Origin: Motacilla alba alba
Lineage: Eukaryota > Chordata > Aves > Passeriformes > Motacillidae
DNA: 64,000 nt
NCBI RefSeq assembly: GCF_015832195.1
Contig: NC_052031.1
Location: 9,115,850 to 9,179,849, forward strand
Direction: 5' to 3'
Part shown: positions 1 through 12,055 of the stretch, piece after piece
Numbering within the stretch: position 1 is the stretch's first letter
Layout of the letters: each line of letters begins with the position of its first letter
The notes under the pieces: model-generated
The model's database searches: none
The model's input: only the letters and a program-made list of their open reading frames with translations
What the model was told of the DNA's origin: nothing
Position numbers and translations under genes: made by a program

Positions 1-1024
1 GTGAAATTAAATGAAGCTGCATTTCATTCTATAAAATGAAGCTGCTATAGATAAGACATTCTTTAGCCCTGATTTTACATTTGAATTTTAGGTACAATGG
101 CAAGAAATGTTAATTTGAATTCCCTATTTGATTCACATAAAAGTTTACATTTTTTTTCTCACTCTGGAATTGTGTGTCAGTCTGTGGTCACTCAGAAAGG
201 TGACTGGCAACAGTTTCAACACCATATAATGACTCCCGATCTCTGCAGAAGATTTTGATATTTGAAATAGACTTGGAGAAGAAAACTGGAGACAACTGAC
301 AGTTTTTCATATAAACACCTCCAGGGAGTATAAGCTTCTAGTATTACCAAGAAGGATATTTTCACATCATAAAAAGAGCTCAGACTGAATTTTAAGCCAA
401 CTGTTTCAAGTCTGGCTTTTTTTCTTTCAGCATCTTCTCAGAAATGATGCTTTATAAGAATGGACTAATATAGAATGTACAATACTTGTCTTAAATAATT
501 GATGTGTGTCACTCAGTTCCATGTTTCAGAGAAGAAGTACAAGTTGCCTCAGAGAAAAACTGTTCTTCAAGGCTAATAAGGAGATAAGCTGCTCACAGGG
601 GTACTTTGTTCCTAGTGTTCATCTTAAGGATAAACTTATGATTTAAGTTTTCAAGGACAGCTTTCCCTTTCTGGAGGAATGTGGAAATGCAGGTTGTTTG
701 GATATGTTCAGGGCTGTTCAATCAGTTAGAGTTAGACATAATTATGTTAGAGCTTTGAGAAGCTGAAATAAATCTGCAACACATTAATTAGCTCCTAGGT
801 TATTATGAAGGTAATGTAAACCAAGGCCTCCTCATGCTGGACTCATATCTTTTTAGATAACGTGGTAAATTTCTATATTATTTTTATGAAGTATGTGTGT
901 CTTTGTTTATCTGTTTAGTCAGATAAATTGTGGTTAAATAGGCTGTGTATATTAGTAAAAGTATCTTCACTGAATGGATTGTCAAGATTCAAAACAGGCT
1001 TCAAAGGGAAGAGCTTGAGTGGTT
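1..1024. other. Unique AT-rich noncoding DNA
   Basis: No open frame of note, no repeat family and no RNA gene could be recognised here. Stops are frequent in all six frames. The sequence has the even, AT-rich texture of vertebrate intergenic or intronic DNA and runs directly into the CR1 fragment that starts near 1025. Confidence 0.6.
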
Positions 1025-1169
1025 AAATCCCTGGAGGTATTTAAAAGATTTGTAGATGTGGTGACTGGGGGCGTGGTTTAGTGGTGGACTTGGCAGGATT
1101 TGGTTTACAGCTGGACTTTACAAAAAGACATTTTCCAACCTGAATTACTCCACAGTTCTATAAATTCTT
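1025..1169 (+). repeat. CR1 LINE, 3' end fragment
   Basis: About 145 bases of the CR1 3' region in sense orientation. Visible landmarks in order are 'ccctggaggtatttaaaaga' (1029-1048), 'tagatgtgg', 'tggtttagtggtggacttgg' (1073-1092), and 'ttttccaacctgaatt' followed by a decayed tail ('acagttctataaattct') where intact copies have ATTCTATGATTCT. A short stretch around 'ggacttta' has lost the usual 'gatgatct' segment. It is 5'-truncated, as is usual for CR1, and noncoding. CR1 is the dominant LINE of birds and other sauropsids. Confidence 0.88.
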
Positions 1170-4100
1170 AGTTGCAAAGCTTCCCTATTAGGACCCAAGA
1201 ATTCATTCTTATTAGCTCTTCATAACATAAGGATATAATGAACAGTTATCTTGGCCAACGTCCTGTCTGAAACACTGGTAGAAAGTCAATGTGGACATAA
1301 GACTATAACAACAACAAAAAAAAAAAAATCCCAAACAAATACAGTGATATTACCTCAGAATAATCCCCTACCTTTCAACTGTTTGATATCTGATAAATTC
1401 ATATAATGCCCTCCTGTTACTTTTACTGGGACAGTCCTTGAGTAATCCATCTGCAGTCATCCTCTGTTTGCCTCCTTTAAATAATAATGTTAGAAGATTC
1501 ACCTAGGCTTTGTTTTCTACCCCTAATTTCCTATGAAGTTTCTTATTTTCCAACCTCTATTTTCTTATGAAGTTTGCTAATTGCATTCTGTCTGTCTGAT
1601 ATTCTCAATGTAGTTCTGCTTAGGCTAAATGCTAATTTGGTTCTTGTTTCAGCAGTAATAATATTTGCTGTAGTTTAACAACTGTTCTGCTTCAAATTGA
1701 ATAATCTGATTCTTTAATATAAGATCCCAACATACACTCTATGTCTCCACATTGAGAAATATTTTGCAGGTAAATATATAAACATAACTATCAGATATTG
1801 AGAGATATTTAAAACTCCTATGTAGCATTCAGTGCTAGTTTTTATTTACTTATATACTGCAAGATTGTAAAAAGATTTACGAATTACAATATTTAATCAT
1901 ACAATACACAAGTAAGAAGATGACCTGTACCAAAATGGTAATTACAGCCTAACTGAAGAAAGAGCAGATCAGTAGAATAGTCAGCTGGGAAGAACCACCA
2001 GACAATAGTGAGATACTACTGATTAGTCTAATAATTGCTTTATCACAACAGCTAACAAGCTATTGCTGAGAATTGTCTTATGAAATGCCAAAGACATTTC
2101 CTCTGAAGACTGTGAGAAAACCAATTGCACAGCTGAAACTCTGTAGAACAATGCAAAAAGTGGGATTATGCTTCTACTATGATTATCTATTTTATTTTTA
2201 TAAGCATGATGGGAAACCAATTATGATGGCAGCTGTGATAAGTCTTCTTTAAAAATTATGCTGATTATGTCTTGTTTCCCATTACCCATATGAGGAATAA
2301 CTACAAAGAAAAATAAACCTGATCCTACATGCACAGTGCAGCCTAAAGTCTTCCTAATTCACTCTAACAGCTGTTTAAAAACAACTGAATTCAGTGAATA
2401 ATCAAATTAAAACTATATAAGTAACCATTTTTTTTCTAGAAGTGTGATTCAAATCAATAAAAATTAGAATTATTTTCTGCTGTTTATTATATGCATTGTT
2501 CTTCCCACCTATGTAACTTCCAAAATGCCCTCATGGATTCATTGTTTCGGGTAAGAGCTTGTGTGTTTTCTGTGATGGGGGCGAGGGTTGCACAGGATGT
2601 CAGTGTATATATGTGAACATTTAGCACATTGCCCACAATCAGAATTTGGGATTGGAATGTAATAACAGATGACTGAAAGAGGAAAGACATCTGTATATAT
2701 TTGAAACCACAGTGATTATTTATCTTGGCGTTTGTTCCTAACTGGTAGATTTAAAGTACCTCTTCCATAAAAAATGAAATAATTTTTTAAAACTAAATTG
2801 AATGATTATTTATTAGATCCTTATCAAACATTAGCTTTTTAAATTTATTATTGAGACAGCCAAAATGACTTCAACATTTTATTAAAAATCATGTATGTTT
2901 TTCTTAACTTCTTTTATGAATAGTCTTTCATTTCATGGACTTCTTTTAATATTACAAGAAATGGCACAGCTTTTTGTAGGGAAGGAGTAATCAACTGAAA
3001 AATCCCTTCTTAAAAATCTTGGATTTCTCCTAGAAATCTTCTTCGTAAGTATTGTTTTCCTCAAACTGTTTGGGACTTTGAGTTATATCTTGACAAAGCT
3101 AACATTAATTACAAGCAATCATAGCAAATTTTTCAGACATATAATGAGCATGGGACTTGATCTATAAAGGCACTTAGATATCTTATTTTTTCATGCCTTT
3201 GGTAACAGATTTCTTTCTTCCTTGTGTCACATGTAGGAAATAGTGCTCTCACTGCTCTGCAGCTGAGAACTCAGGCCAAGGGTAACCCAAGTGGATGGGT
3301 AACAGTGCCTGAGTGCCTCAACCAGAAAACCAACCCAGCTTTTCCAAGCCTGAAACCACAAAATTGTTTGTTCTTCTTTAGTAAATGGATTTGCAATATA
3401 TATTTCCACATGCTTTGTGTTTGCACTACCCCAGAGTCATTCACAAAATAACCTAATCATCTACAAAATGACCTAAATTCCTTACCACAATTTTTGTTTG
3501 ATATGAAACTAACTACTTTTTTTGTGTGTGTGTATAATATAGCCTTTCAATTTTTTTTCATATTCTCACTCGTTTTATAACATATCTTGTTTCATAGCAA
3601 AAATTATATGTGGTATGAGTTCAAGCCAGCTCTGTTTAAACTACTCAGTGTCTTTTAAACATATGAAATATATTTGATCAACTATCTGGGAAATATGATT
3701 TTTCCATATGGCTTAGTTTTCACATAAGGGAGTTTAGTGTTTCTTTGGCAAACATAATATGCTCAGACAATTATAATAGGTAAAGAGTTGCAAACCAGAG
3801 AGTGGGAGAAGCAGGTGTCCAGCTGGATTTTCACATAGGAAGGTCGTGAAGGTCACCAATGGTGATGAGGTCTCAGAGATTCGCAAATCTGCATGAAGCT
3901 ATTCCTTCCTTTCTCAATACACTAATCTCTTACTACTCTTGATAATCCAGTGACTCAGGAAGCAAGACCTGGTTTTTTTCCCTTTTGTTTGTCAGAAGCA
4001 GACTGAATGACAACAATTTTCTGAATTACTATTTATTAGGGTAGAACAAGTGCGTTCACAAAGGTCACCACCCAGAAGAATATTCATTCATTGATGTATC

Positions 4101-4801
4101 AATATTTGTCTTCCTGCTGTCAGACTAGAGTCTCCAGAGAACAAAAGCATAATGGTAGTAAAATTTACAGCCAGGTATGACTTTCCCCATTGCCCTAAAA
4201 TGGGAACATGAACAATTTGATACCCTTGTCTGGCAGAGAACCGAGTGATGTCAGCCCATTATAAAGGGAATACTTGATGGTCACTTCCTTCTGCTTCCCA
4301 TTTCCCACAAAGGGATGATTTTCATCCACATGAGTTGCTTGATCTTTGTCAGTTGTGTTTTATTCTCTCTTGCCTTTTTTCTGTTTGTATGATTCAGCTT
4401 TGCTTATGATCCAAAATAATGTTTTTCTTGGTGTTTTCCTCCACCTGTTCTCTTCAAAAATTACCCTTCCCCCCATGATGTCCTCAGCTACCTTCATGTG
4501 AAGGTTTTTCGCACAAAAGAGAATGCAACCACTGAAGGGAATTGTCTGAGGAAGAAGAACGTGGAACAAATAATACAGCCTTCTTTGATAATTGTATTAC
4601 TATTATTTCTCATTCTCAATGCAGCAGACTTGGAACAACTTGTGAAGATTAGTGAATACTAAAGTTACTACGTTAATTGAGCATTGTAAATAGTACTACT
4701 TTTTTATTTCATAGAGGCAATATATGAAGAACAATATACAGATGTGTGGCATTGTGTTTTTAAAAGAATGTCAATGTTAAGTTTTATTAATTGGTCTACG
4801 T
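1170..4801. other. Unique AT-rich noncoding DNA with minor simple repeats
   Basis: Nothing here is recognisable as a gene. Small simple-sequence tracts are present: an A-run near 1316-1328 and a short (GT)n near 3523-3532. A splice-acceptor-like pyrimidine stretch ends at 3237 ('cacatgtag') in front of a 75-codon frame, but nothing else supports an exon. Short frames occur on both strands and look random. Confidence 0.55.
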
Positions 4802-5535
4802 CTGGAAAATGGTTTGATGCCCAGTTCCCCCTATATGTTCCCCCCACAATGGTTTGCCCCAAGTTGTTTATCACTTTCTTTTCCCGCCAGTAGCCTGCCC
4901 CTCAAACTAGGAGATCCTCCACTCCTCCCCTTCTGCCCTTGTAAGTCTCTTCCCCTCCTTATAGTGCTGCCCACTCCCCCTGTCTGTCATGTTAACCACC
5001 CCCGCCTTTATTTCGAGAATTTTCGGTGTCTGTCATCCCTACCTTGTTATGTGATTTGTCTGCCAGGCTTCTCCCCTCCTCTTTATGTTCCTCATTGGTT
5101 CAACTGTGTTTTACACTCCTCCCATGTCCTTGGCTTATTGGTTGATTCTGTGCCTCCTCCCTTCATGCCCACTCGCTTTATAAGTTCCTCCCCAAGCCAT
5201 TCTCCCCTGACATTTGTCTCTGGACCCATCAAGGAACGGAGTGTCCTTGATAGCCAAACAAGTGTTTGCTCTTTCCTTCCTCTGTCTTGGATCCTCGTTG
5301 CCTCACTCTCACCTGTGCCACCCACGCCACAGACAACACCATCACCTGGAGTCAACAAGGAGGACTCAGGGGTGGCAAATCTTGTGGCCACCTCCAGCCA
5401 AGCTTCGGGAGCGGCTAGCCGGCATTGTCTGGCTCCCGTGGCCGCAGAGAGGGCTACACAGATGCACAGAACTTTTCAGATAGCCTCAGTTAGGAGCCTC
5501 AGTTTTCAGATAGTCTCAGTTGACAGGCTTTGATG
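4802..5535 (+). mobile_element. Endogenous retrovirus LTR, probably solo
   Basis: This block differs sharply from its surroundings. The first 400 bases are C-rich and pyrimidine-rich and hold several 'ccctcct' clusters and CCAAT-type inverted motifs ('cattggttcaactg' near 5093, 'ttattggttgattc' near 5136). A TATA-like 'gctttataagttcctcc' lies near 5174, and then a CpG-bearing R/U5-like section runs to about 5460 ('gcttcgggagcggctagccg', near 5402). This is the U3-promoter-R-U5 layout of a retroviral LTR, and the second half matches my memory of bird ERV LTRs. No primer-binding site or gag follows, and no second LTR lies in the window, so a solo LTR is likely. The 3' edge is uncertain: it may be near 5460 ('gggctacaca') or near 5530. 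A 'ggtttgatg'/'ggctttgatg' pair at 4811 and 5526 could be a decayed target duplication but does not leave clean TG...CA ends. A 239-codon frame (4814-5533) spans it; the composition explains this frame and I do not regard it as a gene. Confidence 0.68.
5473..5521. repeat. Short direct repeat, 30-bp period, at LTR 3' edge
   Basis: 'tttcagatagcctcagtt' at 5473 recurs as 'tttcagatagtctcagtt' at 5503, one substitution apart. The repeat sits just beyond the CpG-bearing end of the LTR and could be either a U5 duplication or flanking DNA. Confidence 0.7.
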
Positions 5536-6471
5536 TTTTCAGATTCAGCCTTTGTTAAACTGGCATCTGGATTTTCATGGTAAAAGTTGGCTAAAAGAAG
5601 GAACAGTGAAAATCCTTTCTCAAGTATAATAAGAGAACTCGCATACCCCTAGAAGTACTATGCTTTGAAAGGAAGATAGAGAGAGCTAACCCACATCTCA
5701 GATCAGTTGGGATTTGAGGAATGATAGACAGGGACATTGTTGGGCAAGAGGGATCCAGGACATAAGAATCAGAAAGGTACTGCTCTGTCTCACTCATTGG
5801 ATTTGCACCATGTCTGTCATTAAGAAGTTCTGCTGTGAAGCAGTCCTAAAGAGCCACAAATGAAAGTACAGCATCAGGTGGAGGAATACATTCAACCTCA
5901 AACCAGAAAAGAGCTGAAAGGGAACAGATGGGCCACCAGATCCCTGTAAGAGAGAAAGCTGCACTAATGAGGGTCTTGGCTTTGTATTGACAGGACCCAC
6001 ACAAGATGTGCAGGAAGGTATTTTCTGTTTCAGAATGTTCATTCACTTCCACATTTTGTTACAAGATAAGTATAGTAACAGCCTTTCCCTTATGATAACA
6101 ATAAATTAGGTAAATTAGTTTACTTAGCTGGACAGAGTAAACAAGCTCAAACTCTACCACTTAAAGAGTGGAGGTTCATACCTTTGGCCAAAAGAGTGGC
6201 ATAGTAAGGACATCTTGTGGTCTTGGCACTGGTTTGTTTAAGTTTGGATGAAAGAATCATTGAACAATTAAATAAATAGAAGACCAGAAAAAGTAAAAGG
6301 AGAAAAAATATTTTAGAATTAAGTTTTTGGAATGTGACTCAGAAATCTTATCAGAAACATTAACTGCTTTCAGTGCTATATATGGTGTTGTTTCTAATTA
6401 TTTAACTCTTCTTCTGTTGTGGAATACAAGGCTTTGAATATTCTTTGTAGATTATAATTACATTTGAAGAC
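5536..6471. other. Unique noncoding DNA
   Basis: No gene or repeat family was recognised. Three overlapping minus-strand frames of 68-82 codons occur between 5591 and 6052, but they lack similarity to anything I know and shadow one another. Confidence 0.5.
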
Positions 6472-6571
6472 AAAAAAAAAGAAAAAAGAAAAAAGGGAAG
6501 GAAATGGAAGGGAAAAAGAAAAAAAAGAAAGAAAAGGTAAAGAAAAGAGAAAAAGGAAAAAAGTAAGAAAA
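6472..6571. repeat. Polypurine (GA-rich) tract
   Basis: One hundred bases of almost pure A/G on the plus strand, with only three T interruptions (6505, 6538, 6564) and no C. It begins with an A-run and continues as mixed GAAA, GGAA and GGGAA units. It is low-complexity DNA that could adopt triplex (H-DNA) structure. There is no coding meaning. Confidence 0.9.
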
Positions 6572-7639
6572 CCTCTGTAGTATCATTGATGATTCACCCA
6601 ACTCAAAAGAAATTATGGCCTCAGGTCTTATCTTGAACTGGTGACCATTCCAGTAATCCAGATTGAGAGGCCCGGCCTATTTTAAAAAAAGAAAAGCAAA
6701 GGCTGAAGCTTGATGCAAGTGGTTACCTGCTTTCACAGATCCCAGGCACTACAGAGCTGGCTCAAAATTTGAATGAGTAGCATTTTCCAAAATGGAAATT
6801 TTTATATTCTGGATTGTCATTGTACTGTAAATACATTTTATTATGTGGTAAGAGAAACAAGACCAAAGGTCATAAGTACAACTAATAAAGTCTATTTTAT
6901 ACATATTTGGTTTCTCAGTTATGTGTCCTTTATAGTCATCATCACTGCCCTGAAGGAGTATGTTATTTACTGATCACTTAAAGATCATTTTCACTATTTA
7001 AAAAAAAAAATGCTGTTGTAAAAGTTATCCCTTGTCACTGCCAAACCTCCTTTAGCTTGGCCCAGCTGATGTTTTCAGTAATCTAGGATACTAAGGTTGG
7101 TAAGAGATTTTTCTTTCTTATTTCTGTAAGATTTTATCACCTATCATTTATAAATAGAAGGTTCACTGTGAGGCAATGGCACGTAAGATCTGATGAGATG
7201 TTTTTAGCCTTAGGCAGAGTGCAGGGTGGATGACAGATTTGCCTCTTCAGATGAAGTCTGTCAGCAAAGTCACTGAGAGTTTGGACCTCTTTCACCAGGC
7301 ACGACAGGCACGAGCCTAAAACAGCGACAGTGGCTCAGATTTCCTTTAGCACTTCTTGTGCACCCCACTTTGTGGTGTGCTTGGAAAGAAGTTGGTATGT
7401 GCTTTGGACATGTCTCAGTGAATGGTTGTTGCTTGTCTGGGGTTGTGTTTCAGATGTGGTAACTGCTCTTTAAAAAGGATATTTTTGTGCTCACTAATGC
7501 AGAGTTAGGCTCCAGGGTGGCTTGTGTTCAGATTGCATTGATAAAGTGAGAGAGGATTGTTTGCTCTCAGTCTCAGCTGTGCTGAAGTGTTGTAGTAACT
7601 TGTTGTGGAGGATTTTATATTCATCTGACTGTGTTTTCT
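6572..7639. other. Unique noncoding DNA
   Basis: No gene recognised. The stretch 7160-7400 is somewhat less AT-rich than the surroundings and contains a duplicated 'caggcacga' at about 7297 and 7306. Otherwise nothing is seen before the candidate exon that begins around 7640. Confidence 0.5.
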
Positions 7640-7810
7640 GCTGAGGCTCCCTCCGGAGGAACAGAAGCGATAGCTGCATATTCTACAGGCAAACCCAAAG
7701 CTCTCGAGAGGCAGCCACCTGGCCAGGCTTGAAGTTTTGAACATGTTACATCTGCAGCCGAGTATAATACTTTGCCATGTGCAAAACAAATGCACAGGAA
7801 CAGAAAATCA
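7640..7810 (+). other. Candidate exon (first exon or lncRNA exon) ending in a strong splice donor
   Basis: This segment stands out from its CpG-poor surroundings with several CpGs ('ctccggagg' near 7651, 'aagcgatag' near 7667, 'ctctcgagagg' near 7702, 'cagccgag' near 7755). It ends in a near-ideal donor, ATCA|GTAAGTATC, with the intron starting at 7811. An ATG at 7743 with A at -3 opens a frame of 22 codons plus two bases (MLHLQPSIILCHVQNKCTGTEN) to that donor. The next in-frame triplet in the unspliced sequence is a stop, so the peptide would only continue if spliced. I do not recognise the peptide. A 66-codon minus-strand frame with a hydrophobic start overlaps it. It could be a 5' exon of a large gene, a noncoding transcript exon, or chance. 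Confidence 0.3.
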
Positions 7811-10484
7811 GTAAGTATCACAGAAATATGCAGTATGATTTGGATAGAAACATTCAGATCTTGACATCTTCATATGATATGTGAAAAAGGAAATAGTCTT
7901 CACACTGTGGTTTTAGACATCTAATTTAGATGACTAAATGATACCCTAGGCACTCTTCTCCACTCAGCAGAGGTCTGGGTCACCAGTTCACTGCCTCAAG
8001 CACCTCATCTGCATAGTTCAGCTGAAATGGTGTGAATTCTTTACATTGTCTCAGGCCTTCACCCCATATGAGAACTATGAGGTACAGATACTGAATGTTT
8101 TTAAAATTGCTCTGTCTCTTTCCCAGTAACAGACATTTCATTTTACAGGCCTAAATGAGGGAAGAACATGCTTGTGTAGCACACACACTTCATTTTGTGA
8201 AAACTTTATTTTGCTAAGAATGTTTCTTCTGTGGCAGAGGGTTGCCATAAAGTGGAACAAGCACGCATAAAATGGAGCAAGTATTTTCTTCCCTAGGCTA
8301 AGACTTGGAAACCTTTATGTCAGTTCATTCTTTGGTGCAGATTCTCCTTCACTTGGAACAGCAGACTGATGTTTTTGGAGCAAGCCTTTTTCAGAGGTTC
8401 ATAAACAACCAGGAACAGCTTTGTTTGGGATTTCTCATGAGCTTGCTGTGTGCACTGGCCTTGTTATGTGGGTATCGGCTCTGGAGTTACCACCAGTACT
8501 AAAACATCTAATGAAATTCCGTTCTATGACACACGCAAACAAAGGAGGGTGAAGAGCTCATTCACAAGCAGATTACTTGTTCCTTCAGTGGAAAATGGCT
8601 GGGGAGTCAGGGCAGCAGTCTCCTTACTAATCCTCACTGATTAAGCAGTGTCCTTGCTCTGTTGGGAAAAACTTGTATTAAGTTCTAAATAGCAATGTGA
8701 GGACACACAGGAACAGGCAGAAACCTTCACTGACCATGGATTTGCTCTAGTAGTTCAGAGAGTTGAGAAGATTTAGGAACAGGCTCTACTTCCTTGGGGC
8801 TGAAATGACAAACACCAAAAGGTCAGCAGACAGCAGCATGGTAAATCAGAGTGATAATGTTGCTACTTACATGGTGACAGACACAACAGGGAAAGCTTCT
8901 GTGCCAGCTGGAAGAAGGAGGTCACGAAGGAGGGATATCTTGGCCTTTGGCAGAGCAGAGGAAAGCAGCTTGGGAGGGGTAACTGAATACACCACGTGTC
9001 CAAGGCAGTAGAGATGAGATTTCTTCAGCTATAATCTTACTGACGTGCTGAGAACTGCACCAAGATCACATTTATTACTGAGATGCCTGGATCCTACAAA
9101 GATTTGCATTTGTAGTGTGTTAATCTGCCTGCTCTGACCTACTCTTTGCCTCCATTTATTCACCTGGAGAAAGTCATCTCACAGAACTATGAACAGATCT
9201 AACTACTGTAGAAGTAGTAGATTATTGTTGTTTCAAAACATATCTTTCTAGTACAAAGATTCAGTATCAAACTTAGTACATTGATGTCAGCAGGTTTGTG
9301 GGAATGACAGCAATAGGATACATGGCATCTTGGCAAAACTCCCAAGCTGTTTCAAGGAGAATGTGGAATTGTAAGGGAACTTACGGTCAACTTTTTCCAA
9401 GAAGTCTGGAGAACTTATTCCCACCTGGGGGAACTTGGTCCTACCAACTAATTTGGAGAACAGGAAAAAGGAAATTGCACACTGGCGGGGTTTACGGTAG
9501 ACAATGGAGCAATCTCCTTATTGCTTAAACATTCAAGCTGGATACTTTTGACTCTACCTCTCTTTTGTTGTGGCACCCCCTTCCTCCCCCAAAAAGCTGA
9601 ATAAACATGAAAGATCAGCGGACGTATTACATTTTACACAACAAAGTGTGGCTTTATCGGGCTTTGTTACATCTTGAAAAGATTAAGTGCACCTGCATGT
9701 GAAGAGTCTCCATGCCTCTGAACAATCAGGCAAAGGTACCTCGGTTTCTAAGGGCACAGGCCAGGGACACACTTGGGTTGCAGGTTTGTAACAAAGCTTG
9801 CTCAGCCAAGGTTGCAGCCTCTAATTTCCAAGGAGCAAGACTGCCATCCAGTGGCTCTTCCCTAGCACAAAACTGAATTTAACAGCAACAGGTTAGGAGA
9901 AAATGTCATGTTTTCTTGATTTAAATGGGGATCTGTGAATCTCCTAATTTCTCTTTTGTTTTGATCTTTAACACGGGTAACACACCAGCAGCAAACTGCA
10001 TGGAGAAAAGAAAGGTTATGAGCTTACTTCAAACCACCACTAGCTTTTTTTCCTGTTGACTTGGATATTAAATTTATAACTTGATAATCTTCCAGCCTAC
10101 ATGAAGCAGTAGATAAGCCCAAAATAATTTCTAAAAAATTCCTCTCTGTGAAATAATAGTGTTCCGTTAGTGTATACGTAACATTTCAAAATGGAGGACA
10201 CACTTATGCATGATTAAAAGCTGGTAAGAATAATTTCATTCTTCAACAGGCTTTGAATCAGGTCCTCTTTGAATAGAAAGGAAATTTGAAGTTATGCAAT
10301 ATGGAGAAAAATTATCATGCATATGAAATATATTCATCTCCGGGGACTGACAGATCTACAGGTAGCATTAGAAGGAAATTTCCTGAAGTTTATCCCCTTG
10401 CAGATCCACTCAAACATAAATGTTTTTATCTACTGAAAAGCTGAGGCTCAGGCTGTTGGATAAGGCAGAAGGATAATCTGCTCC
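7811..10484. other. Unique noncoding DNA
   Basis: No recognised gene. At 8245-8282 an 18-base unit ('cataaagtggaacaagca' then 'cataaaatggagcaagta') occurs twice with a 20-bp period. A 65-codon frame at 8305-8502 ends in a hydrophobic stretch (LCLGFLMSLLCALALLCG) but has no other support. Near 9580-9610 there is a C-run followed by 'gctgaataaacatg', a polyadenylation-like AATAAA with no exon in front of it that I can defend. Confidence 0.5.
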
Positions 10485-10640
10485 TGAGGCAAATCATATA
10501 AATTCCCTTTTCCTCCATTTCCCTCTGTCTAAAACAGGGATAATGCTTGTCTAGCTTCCAGGCAAGATGTGAGATTCAATACACTGTGAATTACAAAGGA
10601 TTTCAAGCTCCTCAGAAACAAGAGAGTATTTGTGTACTTC
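10485..10640 (+). repeat. MIR-like ancient SINE
   Basis: The order of motifs matches the 3' two-thirds of a MIR/CORE-type SINE in sense orientation. The motifs are 'gaggcaaatca' (like the 'gggcaagtca' of the tRNA-derived end of the core), 'tttcctccatttccctctgt' (like 'cctcagtttccctatctgt'), 'aaaacagggataatgc' (like 'aaaatggggataatac'), and then 'gatttcaagctcctcagaaa' (like the amniote variant 'gctttgagatcctcagatgaaa'). Divergence is high, as expected for a family that stopped moving before birds diversified. Frames on both strands across it (10529-10843) are incidental. Confidence 0.6.
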
Positions 10641-11982
10641 TTAATACTGTTTATACAAGACAAAAATCTATCAAAGGCTTGAAGGAGGCTGCATTGCCCA
10701 GCTTCTTCCACTCTGCTTCTCCCCAGCTAATTCTTCTTAGCAGACCCCCTGTCTCCCAGGGCACCAGTGAAGATGGGGGTCTGTCCTTTTTAAGTGTTAT
10801 TATTAACTTCAAGTACTCTTGTTTCAATAAACTCACTAACTAGGATGAATCAATCTGTTTAGTTTAACCAAAAGAAAGCAAAGACAGTTTCACCACAGTT
10901 TGGTGGCTCTTTATTGGGAGACATTATTCAGCTAATGAAGAGCTCTCAACCACAGACTGCAAAATTATAGTAACACTCAGTATTAAGATGAAACAGGATA
11001 AATTCAGATGCAAACAAGGGCATGAATGCCAGCAGTAAGAATGCTAAAGAGCCAAGCTAGAAGGAGTTCTGATACATTCAGAGTCAGTACAGATGTTTAA
11101 ACCAAATGTAGATTTTTTTTTTCCTGGAAATCATTCATTTGGAACATGAATTTACTGGTAGAAATCAGAAAACCTCTTTTACCCCACAGATCAAATCAGA
11201 CTATCACAAGGCTTTATTTGACCTTAGGATGTGTTAATACATGGGGATAGTTTTTAAAAATTGATTAATTGCTAGAAATACTTGTTAGGAGTGGAAGAAA
11301 TTGTTACAGGTGATGAAAAGAAAGAAGAAAAACACTTGAAGTAAGTTTAAAAATACAGTCTAAGGAACAGCTACTAACTCTTACTGGGAATTAGTAGAAT
11401 GTTCCCAAATGTGTCATATGGGAAATGTCAAAATATTTCAATCAGTCATGTATTTAGTAACACAATTAGGAATGCAAGTTTTTTATAGGGGAAAAAAAAA
11501 AGTTATTCTGATTTTTTTTTTTTATTTTATATTTCCTATAGAGACTACAGGGCATTTTGATGTATTCTTTTTCTTCATACAAAGGTGGAACATTAAAACT
11601 TCCAACATTTGCTGTTTATGATGAGCAGCATTTCTCTCCCATTTCCTTCATCTTTTGTCCCAACCCTTCAGATGGAAGAATCTGATTAGAGAGTTAAAAT
11701 TCCATAGCTGAAATGAGTGAAATTTTGGATTTCAGCGTACTGGGAGAATAGGATAGCATTTTTTCTGGGTTTTGGTCATTTTGAGTGAATTAACTTTGTT
11801 TCTGTTTGGACATGAAAAAAAATTGTGGGGCAGTTGCCCTCCAGATTCTGTTCCCAGCACAATCTAAACTGGAACCCCCTTACATTGTACAAAAGTGTCT
11901 TAATTTACTCAAGGTAGGTTTCATTCCTACATGATAGATTACTTTTGAAAATTTTAGGCTATTTTTATTCAAATCCTACCTA
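10641..11982. other. Unique AT-rich noncoding DNA
   Basis: Nothing recognised. T-rich and A-rich runs occur near 11113-11122 and 11491-11523. No splice-framed open reading frame is apparent. Confidence 0.55.
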
Positions 11983-12055
11983 AATCCTTTATTATTTGAA
12001 TAAAGGATTAATCCTTTATTATTTGAATAATAAATTAATCCTTTATTATTATTTG
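11983..12055. repeat. Triplicated AT-rich motif containing a perfect palindrome
   Basis: The unit 'aatcctttattatttgaata' occurs at 11983-12002 and 12010-12029. A third, partial copy ('aatcctttattatt') starts at 12037. Between copies 1 and 2 the bases 11999-12020 form a perfect 22-bp palindrome centred on GGATTAATCC. This looks like a local slippage or template-switch product. Confidence 0.85.

Noticed and set aside
4814..5533. 239-codon plus-strand frame, proline/serine-rich
   Set aside because: Lies entirely in a C-rich LTR with promoter-like motifs; a second frame on the same strand and one on the opposite strand are also open, which points to composition rather than a gene.
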